A stretch of DNA of 5,690 bases from the NCBI GenBank assembly GCA_030049955.1, contig JASIJX010000003.1, positions 1 through 5,690 of the forward strand. The letters run 5' to 3'. The translations under genes were made by a program, and so were the position numbers. Positions 1-5,297 of the stretch are shown here, in pieces (position 1 is the first letter of the stretch; each line of letters opens with the position of its first letter). Below the pieces are notes generated by a model. It worked only from the letters and a program-made list of their open reading frames with translations, was not told the origin of the DNA and searched no databases. Source of the stretch: Acidobacteriaceae bacterium (lineage in GTDB: Bacteria > Acidobacteriota > Terriglobia > Terriglobales > Acidobacteriaceae).

Positions 1-806
1 TCAACCCGGCGATCGAGCCGGAGCGCCAGCGCCGGCCCGATAGACAGCGGGGAATATTCATAGTGGTGCTCGATGCCGACGGCCGCCGGTACGGTCTCGC
101 GGTCGACGGTCTGGCTGATCCCGAGGAGATTGTGATCAAGCCGCTGAGCCCGGCGGTGAAGGAGATCGGGCTGTTCTCCGCAGCCACAGTGCTGGGCAAT
201 GGCGAGCTCGCTCTGATTCTCGATCCGGACGCTATTGCCGCAAGCGCCGGCGTGGGGCTTAGCGAGGACGGGCTGGGCGAGGACGTGATGGGCCAGGACA
301 ATATCGACAAGCTCGACACGCTCCACAATCGCGATGATGCGCGGTCCGCGGCCTCGCCGGCTGAAGCGGTCAGCGAGTACCTGCTGGCGGAAGCTGCCGG
401 GCGGCGTGCGGCCGTGCCACTCGCAGGCGTAGCGCGCATCGAGCGGGTGCGGGCGGGGCAAATTGAATACGCAGCAGGCCGGCCGGTGCTGCTCGAGGGC
501 GGTCATCTTCTGCCCATCAACGACTCCTTTGGCGTGCTGGCTGCGGCCGGCGAGGATTCCGACGCAGCGCTTGTGATTGTCGTTTGCCATTATGGTTCGA
601 ATCAGTCGGGGCTTGCCGTCTCGCGCGTGCTCGACGTCACCGCCGGCCAGCCACTGATGAATGCGGCCACCGGCTGCCCGGCTGGGGGAGTGGTGCTGCT
701 CAAGGGCAAGGTGACGGAAGTTGTCGACCTGTTTCCCGACCTGGGCGGTGAGCCGGCGCCGGGAGATGGATGCGCAGGCGCGCTTGAGAACTGTGCCGCG
801 GTCTGA
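1..806 (+). CDS. cheA: CheA chemotaxis histidine kinase, C-terminal part with two CheW-like domains (5' end outside window)
   Basis: This is the tail of the CheA histidine kinase, which binds CheW and receptors and phosphorylates CheB and CheY-type proteins in the cytoplasm. The frame is open from base 3 to the TGA at 804-806 (267 residues). The GTG at 63 is not a real start, because the reading continues upstream without a stop and the domain is already under way there. Residues about 18-83 are the second half of the regulatory P5 domain, with RYGLAVDGL, EEIVIKPL and the CheA signature ATVLGNGELALILD. After an acidic linker, residues about 122-250 form a second CheW-like domain (YLLAEAAGRRAAVPL, LLPINDSFGVL, GLAVSRVLDV, GKVTEVVDLF). 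The kinase, dimerisation and HPt domains must lie to the left. A stand-alone CheW is the alternative, but the ILD-type P5 ending and the missing start argue against it. Confidence 0.88.
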   Translation, partial: NPAIEPERQRRPDRQRGIFIVVLDADGRRYGLAVDGLADPEEIVIKPLSPAVKEIGLFSAATVLGNGELALILDPDAIAASAGVGLSEDGLGEDVMGQDNIDKLDTLHNRDDARSAASPAEAVSEYLLAEAAGRRAAVPLAGVARIERVRAGQIEYAAGRPVLLEGGHLLPINDSFGVLAAAGEDSDAALVIVVCHYGSNQSGLAVSRVLDVTAGQPLMNAATGCPAGGVVLLKGKVTEVVDLFPDLGGEPAPGDGCAGALENCAAV

Positions 807-861
807 GCAGGGATTTCAGCGCTGGCCTGAGCAGAATCTGGGGGCGGCTGTAGCAGTATCT

Positions 862-867
862 GGAGGA
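862..867 (+). promoter_or_regulatory. Ribosome binding site of cheW
   Basis: GGAGGA lies seven bases before the ATG at 875. It is the strongest Shine-Dalgarno match seen in the window. It fixes the cheW start and suggests that cheW is translated independently of cheA, whose stop lies 68 bp upstream. Confidence 0.8.
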
Positions 868-874
868 AAGATAA

Positions 875-1387
875 ATGGCCATCGCGGAAGCGCGGACAAC
901 CCAGAGAACGGCGGCGGCCGAGGTCTGCGTAGTGCGCGCAGGAACGCTGCTTGCGGGTCTGCCCATTGCTCACATTGCGGAGATTGTGGGCGCCGTGCGG
1001 CCGCAGCCGCTGCCGCGTGCGCCGTGGTTTGTTGGCGGGCTGGTGCTCTACCGCGGCGAGGTGCTGACGGCAGTCGACCTGCGAAGCCTGCTCGAGGTCG
1101 AACCCAAATCATCTGGGCGCTCCTGCTTCATGCTGGTGATTGAGAGCGCAGATGGCGCTTTTGGACTGCTGGTAGACAGCGTCGACGAAGTGCTGACTGT
1201 TTCGGGCGAAGATCACGAGCCGAATCCCCCGATTCTCGACGCCCGCCACAGAGAGTTGTTTTCCGGCACATACAAATTGCAACGGGGTTTGCTGGTGATG
1301 CTGAATCCGGAGCGGCTCAATCCCGCGTATCTCGCCGCCACGGCGGACGGGAGCAGGAGCAAGCATGCTGCGGAAGGTGAACGATGA
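875..1387 (+). CDS. cheW: CheW chemotaxis coupling protein
   Basis: CheW is the cytoplasmic adaptor that links chemoreceptors to the P5 domain of CheA. This 170-residue protein is close to the usual length. It shows the double beta-barrel landmarks: VCVVRAGTLLAGLPIAHIAEIV at the start (residues about 17-38), then PWFVGGLVLYRGEVLTAVDL (about 50-69), which holds the conserved RGE/VDL segment, and FGLLVDSVDEVLTV (about 92-105). The last 20 or so residues are polar and probably disordered. The start is set by the GGAGGA ribosome site. The TGA overlaps the cheB ATG (ATGA), which points to translational coupling. It lies between cheA and cheB, as expected for an adaptation module. The family assignment is firm; which receptors it serves cannot be seen. 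Confidence 0.93.
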   Translation: MAIAEARTTQRTAAAEVCVVRAGTLLAGLPIAHIAEIVGAVRPQPLPRAPWFVGGLVLYRGEVLTAVDLRSLLEVEPKSSGRSCFMLVIESADGAFGLLVDSVDEVLTVSGEDHEPNPPILDARHRELFSGTYKLQRGLLVMLNPERLNPAYLAATADGSRSKHAAEGER

Positions 1388-2598
1388 CGGGCAATAAACG
1401 AGCGAGCGGGGAATGTGTCGCCGAGGCGCGCAGGCGTGTGCTGATCGTCGACGACTCGGCGGTGATGCGCAGCCTGATGCGCGCGGTGATTGCCTCCGAC
1501 GCTGCGCTGGAGGTGGCCGGAACGGCTGCCGACGGCGCGGCCGCGCTGGCGTCAATCGATGCGGTGCGTCCCGACCTGATGCTGCTCGATGTCGAAATGC
1601 CGGTGATGGATGGTCTGACTACGCTGCGGCAGTTGCGCGCGCGAGGCAACAGAATGCCGGTGATCATGTGCAGCTCGCTGACGCAGCAGGGCGCGCGGAT
1701 CACCGTGGAGGCTCTGGCTTCTGGAGCGTCGGATGCTGTGGCCAAGCCGCACGGGATGGCGAATCGCGAGGCAGCGGTCGATGCGCTGGCCGCCGAGCTT
1801 ATCCCCAAAATCCGGGCGCTGACTCGTGTATCGACGCGGGCGCGCGCGGCGGCCGCGGGCGCCGGCTCTGCTACTGCTTTTTCCGTGGCGCATACGGCGC
1901 GGCGTGAGACGATTTCGGCCGTGCCAACGGTCGTGGCTATCGGCGTCTCCACGGGTGGTCCGGCGGCGCTTGCTCGGCTGCTTCCGGCGCTGCCGGCTGC
2001 GTTCCCGTTGCCAATCGTCATTGTGCAGCATATGCCGGAGCACTTTACGCGGCTGTTTGCCGAGCGGATGGACACAATTTCAAAACTGCGCGTGCGCGAA
2101 GCGGCCGAAGGCGAGCCGCTCGAGCCGGGGACGGTGTGGATTGCGCGCGGCAACTGGCACCTCGAGGCATTGCCCGCGCTGAGTCAAGGCGCACTGGCTG
2201 CGCGGCGTGCGGGCGCCGCAGCAACGCTGCACCTGACGGAGCGCCCGGCCGAGAACCACTGCCGGCCGTCGGCCGACGTGCTGTTCCGCTCGCTTGCGCA
2301 GGTGTACGGCGCGGGCGTGCTGGCGGTAGTGCTCACCGGCATGGGGGCAGATGGATTAAATGGCTGCCGCGCCGTTCGCCAGCGCGGGGGCACGGTGCTG
2401 GTGCAGGATGCTGCGACCAGCACGGTGTGGGGCATGCCGGGCGCGGTGGCGCAGGCCGGCCTGGCGCACCGGGTGTTGCCGCTCGGAGCGATTGCGCCGG
2501 AGATTCTGCGGATCGCCGCGCGGGTGCGGACTGCCGCAGCCCCGGCAACTGTCCTCGACAAAAGTATCGAGAAAAGTATCGAGCGGGCGGCGGTGTAG
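1384..2598 (+). CDS. cheB: CheB chemoreceptor glutamate methylesterase / deamidase with receiver domain
   Basis: CheB removes methyl groups from receptor glutamates (and in many species deamidates glutamines) when its receiver is phosphorylated by CheA, giving adaptation. The protein has 404 residues. The receiver spans residues 18-130, with acidic pair D23/D24, phospho-acceptor D69 in LLDVEMPVMDG, S97 in CSSLT and K121 in AKPHG. An Ala/Arg-rich linker of about 45 residues follows. The methylesterase domain (about 182-385) has all three catalytic residues: S189 in GVSTGG, H216 in QHMP and D323 in GMGADG. The start ATG overlaps the cheW stop, and AAGGTG at 1374-1379 acts as ribosome site. The C-terminus carries an exact 12-bp tandem duplication (KSIEKSIE). 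All catalytic and phosphorylation residues are present, so the enzyme should be active. Confidence 0.96.
   Translation: MTGNKRASGECVAEARRRVLIVDDSAVMRSLMRAVIASDAALEVAGTAADGAAALASIDAVRPDLMLLDVEMPVMDGLTTLRQLRARGNRMPVIMCSSLTQQGARITVEALASGASDAVAKPHGMANREAAVDALAAELIPKIRALTRVSTRARAAAAGAGSATAFSVAHTARRETISAVPTVVAIGVSTGGPAALARLLPALPAAFPLPIVIVQHMPEHFTRLFAERMDTISKLRVREAAEGEPLEPGTVWIARGNWHLEALPALSQGALAARRAGAAATLHLTERPAENHCRPSADVLFRSLAQVYGAGVLAVVLTGMGADGLNGCRAVRQRGGTVLVQDAATSTVWGMPGAVAQAGLAHRVLPLGAIAPEILRIAARVRTAAAPATVLDKSIEKSIERAAV
2560..2583 (+). repeat. 12-bp perfect tandem duplication in the 3' end of cheB
   Basis: AAAAGTATCGAG occurs twice in a row (2560-2571 and 2572-2583). The unit is four codons, so the frame is kept, and it encodes KSIE twice (residues 393-400), just past the catalytic domain. 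It is AT-richer than the surrounding coding sequence. Confidence 0.9.
2589..2595 (+). promoter_or_regulatory. Ribosome binding site of cheR
   Basis: GGCGGTG, one mismatch from the GGAGGTG consensus, sits inside the last codons of cheB and five bases before the ATG at 2601. It supports that ATG as the cheR start rather than the upstream ATG at 2136, which lies deep inside cheB. Confidence 0.55.
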
Positions 2599-2600
2599 CG

Positions 2601-3488
2601 ATGGGATTGGCAGCATCGGTAAGACCGGCCAGGCCGGCGGGCCCTGCAGACTTGAGTTTTCTTCGCCAGATAGTTCTGGAGCACTCGCAGAACGTTCTCG
2701 ATCCGGCGCATGACTATCTTTTTGAAACGCGGCTGGCTCCGCTGGTGCGTTCACTGGAAATGACGAGCCTCGAAGAACTGGTGTGGCGGCTGCGCGCGCG
2801 CCGCGACGCTGCTCTCGAGCGAGCCGTGGCCGAGGCCATGACCATCAACGAGACCAGTTTCTTCCGCGACGCGCGGCCCTTCGAGCTGCTTGAGAAGGAA
2901 CTGTTGCCACGACTAATCCAAGCGCGGCGCGAGTCGCGCAGCTTGCGGCTGTGGAGCGCGGCTTGTTCGACCGGCCAGGAGGCGTACAGCCTGGCCATGC
3001 TGATCCTCGACCGGTTTTCTGCGCTGGCGCAGTGGGATCTTCGGATCGATGGCACCGATATTTCGGCCGAGGTTGTCGAGCGGGCGCAGCAGGGCCGTTA
3101 CGGCCAGATCGAGATCAGGCGCGGACTTGAGCCGCGGCTGGCGGCGCGCTACTTCGAGCAGCACGGCCGCAATCAGGACCACAACAAGGACGAGGACTGG
3201 GTGGTTCGGCCCGAGGTGAGGCGGATTTGCCACTTCCGCCAGGCGAATCTCTGCGGGCCCTGCTTTCCGTTTCGGCGCGCCACCGACCGCTTCGACGTGA
3301 TCCTGCTGCGCAACGTGATGCTCTACATGGCGGCGGAGACGCGCAGGGCGCTGCTCGTGCACATGCAGCGCGTTCTGGCGCCGGATGGCGTTCTGTTTCT
3401 TGGCTCAAGCGAGCAGCCGGCGGATATGTCGCTATGGACGGCGGTGCTGGCCGGCGGAACGTGCTACTACCGTGCTGCTGCGCAGTAG
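2601..3488 (+). CDS. cheR: CheR chemoreceptor glutamate O-methyltransferase
   Basis: CheR transfers methyl groups from S-adenosylmethionine to receptor glutamates, opposing CheB. The protein has 295 residues, normal for the family. Residues about 18-90 are the helical N-terminal domain, ending in INETSFFRD (82-90), the conserved FFR segment. The methyltransferase fold follows, with the SAM-binding loop LWSAACSTGQEAYSLAM (117-133), GTDIS (151-155), the conserved RNVMLYM (237-243) and LFLGSSE (265-271) near the end. The open frame runs upstream to 2136, but the segment before 2601 overlaps cheB in another frame and has no CheR homology. It starts two bases after the cheB stop, so the two antagonistic enzymes are probably made together. 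Small oddities are a charged stretch at 190-199 (RNQDHNKDED) and a CGPC at 218-221 where relatives usually have GPW. No TPR extension is present. Confidence 0.95.
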   Translation: MGLAASVRPARPAGPADLSFLRQIVLEHSQNVLDPAHDYLFETRLAPLVRSLEMTSLEELVWRLRARRDAALERAVAEAMTINETSFFRDARPFELLEKELLPRLIQARRESRSLRLWSAACSTGQEAYSLAMLILDRFSALAQWDLRIDGTDISAEVVERAQQGRYGQIEIRRGLEPRLAARYFEQHGRNQDHNKDEDWVVRPEVRRICHFRQANLCGPCFPFRRATDRFDVILLRNVMLYMAAETRRALLVHMQRVLAPDGVLFLGSSEQPADMSLWTAVLAGGTCYYRAAAQ

Positions 3489-3515
3489 CACCAGAGTGGG
3501 CGCGGGACTTTTGGG
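3489..3515. other. Convergent gap between cheR and the lipoprotein gene
   Basis: Only 27 bp separate the two stop codons. I see no stem-loop followed by a T-run on either strand, so no intrinsic terminator can be assigned. Transcripts from both sides probably overlap or end by another route. Confidence 0.6.
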
Positions 3516-4694
3516 CTATGGCAGCGCGAGAATCTGCCTGGGCGAGGCGCCGGTGTTGGCGGTGATCTGCACGGTGAGCGAGCCGGGCGTGGTGCCGAAG
3601 GTGTAGGTCGACAACTCGGGCGTGCCCAGAGAATTGACAGCTAGAAGGAACGAGCTGGTTGAGTCCTCGGCAAGCGAAATCGGCTGCGTGCCGGCGGCGA
3701 CGGTTCCGTTGGAGGTGATGGTCCAGGTGGAGTTGCTGCCGGCGACCGCGAAGCCGGCAATGTTGCCCGCCGTGCTGGTGCCCTGGCCGTTGGCGACGTA
3801 TAGCTGTGCGCCGGAATCGGCCGGCAGGATAAAGTTGGGCGAAAGGCCACCGCTGGCTACCGGTGCGGTTGTGGCCAGAACCGGCTTGGAGCCGATGGAG
3901 CTGTAGAGAAAGGCGCAGATGGCGCCGGAATTCGCAGTGCTGTTGGCGTTGGTTTCGCCGACGTAATACAGATTCTGGTTGGGGTCGACGGCCACCGAGA
4001 GCGCAGAGCTGGTGGAGTTTTGAACTGGAGTGACAGAGCCGCTGGAGCCGAAGGGATTGGTAGTTGCGGAGGCGCTCGGGTTGAAGGGGAATATCACCGT
4101 GCCGCCGGTGCCGAGAGCCACGAAGATATTATTTCCGTCGGGCGAGACGACCATTTGGCCGGGCTGAACCGCGGGGCTGCTGGCGGTCGCCGAGAAGGGC
4201 GCTGTTACGATAGAGCCGTTGTCGCCGCCGTTCGAGGAATTCAGCGGCACGGCGTTGAAGGTGACCACACTGCTTCCCTGAATGGCCTCAACCAGCCAGT
4301 TACCGTCCACAGCAATGGCCACGGCTGTGATGTCGGCGCCATCCACCAGCGTGGCCGAGCCGAGCGCGCCATTGGTTATCGGGAAAACAAAGACGCCGGC
4401 TGTGGTGCTGACATAAAGAAAACTGCTGCCGTCGAGCGCCATGGCATAGGGCGTCGACACAAGGCTGAACGGGCTGCCGGAGATAGAGTCGAGTGTTCCG
4501 GAACTGATCACCTGGCCTACTACCTGCGGCGTAGTGCCGGCATTGAGGATGTAGAAGTCGCCGCTCGAGTCCGTGGTGCAGTTGGTGGTGCAGCCGCTCG
4601 ACGAAGTCGTTGCGGGCGGACTCCAGAAGCCAGCGCATCCGGCCACAAAGGGAGCTGCCGCGAGCAGTATGCGCATCCACTTTCCTGATCTCAT
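3516..4694 (-). CDS. Secreted lipoprotein with beta-propeller (lactonase/YncE-like) repeats
   Basis: The product is an envelope lipoprotein of 392 residues whose function is unknown. The chosen ATG (4692-4694) gives a typical signal peptide: MRSGKWMR, a hydrophobic core LLAAAPFVAG, then the lipobox Cys at residue 20. GGGAAG lies eight bases upstream as ribosome site. The frame is open further up to 4844, but that extension is polar and would bury the signal peptide. An ATG at 4676 (residue 7) is a possible shorter start. After a Ser/Thr/Cys-rich spacer (CTTNC), the body consists of repeated strands with blade-like motifs: GDFYILNAG, PYAMALDGSSFLYVST, GQMVVSPDGNNIFVAL, ALSVAVDPNQNLYYVG, AQLYVANGQG and PISLAEDSTSSFLLAVN. 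These resemble the 7-bladed lactonase-type propellers common as paralogues in Acidobacteriota. The catalytic role of 6-phosphogluconolactonase should not be assumed. It is transcribed towards cheR and shows no functional link to it. Confidence 0.8.
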   Translation of the reverse strand: MRSGKWMRILLAAAPFVAGCAGFWSPPATTSSSGCTTNCTTDSSGDFYILNAGTTPQVVGQVISSGTLDSISGSPFSLVSTPYAMALDGSSFLYVSTTAGVFVFPITNGALGSATLVDGADITAVAIAVDGNWLVEAIQGSSVVTFNAVPLNSSNGGDNGSIVTAPFSATASSPAVQPGQMVVSPDGNNIFVALGTGGTVIFPFNPSASATTNPFGSSGSVTPVQNSTSSALSVAVDPNQNLYYVGETNANSTANSGAICAFLYSSIGSKPVLATTAPVASGGLSPNFILPADSGAQLYVANGQGTSTAGNIAGFAVAGSNSTWTITSNGTVAAGTQPISLAEDSTSSFLLAVNSLGTPELSTYTFGTTPGSLTVQITANTGASPRQILALP

Positions 4695-4712
4695 CAATAA
4701 CACTTCCCGCTG

Positions 4713-4744
4713 GGATTGCTTCCTCTGAGGATTGCTTTCCTGAG
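4713..4744. repeat. Imperfect 16-bp tandem repeat in the lipoprotein leader
   Basis: GGATTGCTTCCTCTGA (4713-4728) is followed directly by GGATTGCTTTCCTGAG (4729-4744). Read on the transcribed strand, this gives two GGAA(A)GCAATCC blocks 19-50 bases before the lipoprotein start, just upstream of its ribosome site GGGAAG (4703-4708). They resemble extra purine-rich, ribosome-site-like blocks, but no function is shown. Confidence 0.7.
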
Positions 4745-4878
4745 AATAATGGCTGTCCCTAGAACTTCCTGCCGCGCCCGCTGTCGCGTGCGGCTCTCTG
4801 CTGTTTGACGGGACGCAAATCCTGCCGGGTACGCTCGAATGCACATTGGGCGTTCCCCTTCCCCCGTTCCAGAGTGGA

Positions 4879-4892
4879 TATTATTGATAATA
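4879..4892. repeat. AT-rich perfect palindrome TATTAT-TG-ATAATA
   Basis: Two 6-bp arms that are exact inverted repeats flank a 2-bp centre in an AT-rich patch, about 185 bp before the lipoprotein start. It could be an operator or part of a promoter, but AT-rich palindromes of this length also arise by chance. Confidence 0.5.
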
Positions 4893-4978
4893 AAAATAGT
4901 TACGGTTGGGTTGCGGCCGTATCTTCGTCATGGCAAAGGAGTTGCTTGCAGCTTCGCCGGAATCAACAATTTACGGAT

Positions 4979-5012
4979 GATCATTGGTCAAGATCATTGG
5001 TTAATTGGTCAG
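4979..5012. repeat. ATTGGTYA iterons (13-bp tandem repeat plus a third core)
   Basis: GATCATTGGTCAA (4979-4991) and GATCATTGGTTAA (4992-5004) are adjacent 13-bp copies differing by one base. A third core, ATTGGTCA, overlaps the end of the second copy (5004-5011). The spacing between cores is 13 and then 8 bp. Such clustered short repeats often bind a regulator; which one is unknown. Confidence 0.75.
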
Positions 5013-5032
5013 TTGAATGCGCATTTCCTCGG

Positions 5033-5080
5033 GGGCTGAAGCTCGCCTTTGGACGGCGCCAAACATATGGGCTAAAGCCC
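5033..5080. repeat. Pair of REP-like hairpins, GGGCTRAAGCYC
   Basis: GGGCTGAAGCTC (5033-5044) and GGGCTAAAGCCC (5069-5080) share one 12-base pattern in the same orientation, 36 bp apart. Each can fold as a 5-bp stem with a 2-base centre; the first has one G-T wobble. From memory, GGGCTRAAGCCC hairpins followed by text like GTGCCCCTTC recur between genes in Acidobacteriota genomes, which would make this a REP-type dispersed element. That link is recalled, not tested here. Confidence 0.5.
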
Positions 5081-5179
5081 GTGCCCCTTCATGAGCCTCT
5101 CAACTGGGCCGTTTCCTTGCAGGGTAGCCAGGAGCGGGGAAATCTTCGGCAATGTTGGATGGGGTGGTAAGTGGCTGCC

Positions 5180-5224
5180 GGGAAAAGGGATGGGCGGGGT
5201 AGTTGGGTTGGCAGGGTTAGCGGG
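5180..5224 (+). other. G-quadruplex-type motif with seven G-tracts
   Basis: Seven runs of at least three G occur at 5180-5182, 5187-5189, 5192-5194, 5196-5199, 5205-5207, 5214-5216 and 5222-5224. The loops are 4, 2, 1, 5, 6 and 5 bases, all inside the usual 1-7 limit. The G-rich strand is the template strand for the minus-strand genes mqnA and the lipoprotein. It starts about 75 bp beyond the mqnA stop, so it may affect transcription past that gene. The pattern is read directly; folding is inference. Confidence 0.6.
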
Positions 5225-5297
5225 TTCGCTGCATCGATGGTGCGCTCAGGAGGACAGTACGAGAAACAGAGCGGCGGGCGATGGTTCAGCGCAGGGG

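Larger units (their letters stand above)
4695..5297. other. Intergenic region without a convincing gene, rich in small repeats
   Basis: About 600 bp lie between the lipoprotein start and the end of mqnA. Short open frames here have no ribosome site, no recognisable domain and lean on the local base composition. The part at about 4870-5020 is clearly AT-richer than the rest of the window and probably holds the promoter of the lipoprotein gene, but I could not find a convincing -35/-10 pair on the minus strand. The individual repeats and palindromes are listed separately. Confidence 0.65.

Noticed and set aside
63..806. Stand-alone CheW-like protein starting at GTG 63
   Set aside because: The frame is open to the left edge, and the first residues are the middle of a CheA P5 domain, so the GTG is internal.
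1317..2153. 278-residue minus-strand open frame opposite cheB
   Set aside because: It is a Ser/Ala/Arg-rich antisense shadow of a high-GC coding region, with no domain and with a well-supported gene on the other strand.
2136..2600. N-terminal extension of CheR starting at ATG 2136
   Set aside because: It overlaps the catalytic end of cheB in another frame, is Arg/Gly/Ala-rich shadow sequence and has no CheR homology. The ATG at 2601 has a ribosome site and gives the normal length.
4020..4688. 222-residue plus-strand open frame opposite the lipoprotein
   Set aside because: It is a Gly/Arg/His-rich antisense shadow. The minus strand carries the propeller repeats and signal peptide.
4771..4794. 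GCCGCGC/GTGCGGC stem-loop as a terminator
   Set aside because: The stem is 7 bp with one wobble and a 10-base loop, and no T-run follows on either strand.
4695..4844. Lipoprotein start at ATG 4844
   Set aside because: It would place 50 polar residues before a clear signal peptide and lipobox. The ATG at 4694 gives a normal lipoprotein N-terminus.
4930..4980. Small plus-strand ORF of 16 residues (MAKELLAASPESTIYG)
   Set aside because: The composition looks protein-like, but there is no ribosome site before the ATG and nothing else to support translation.
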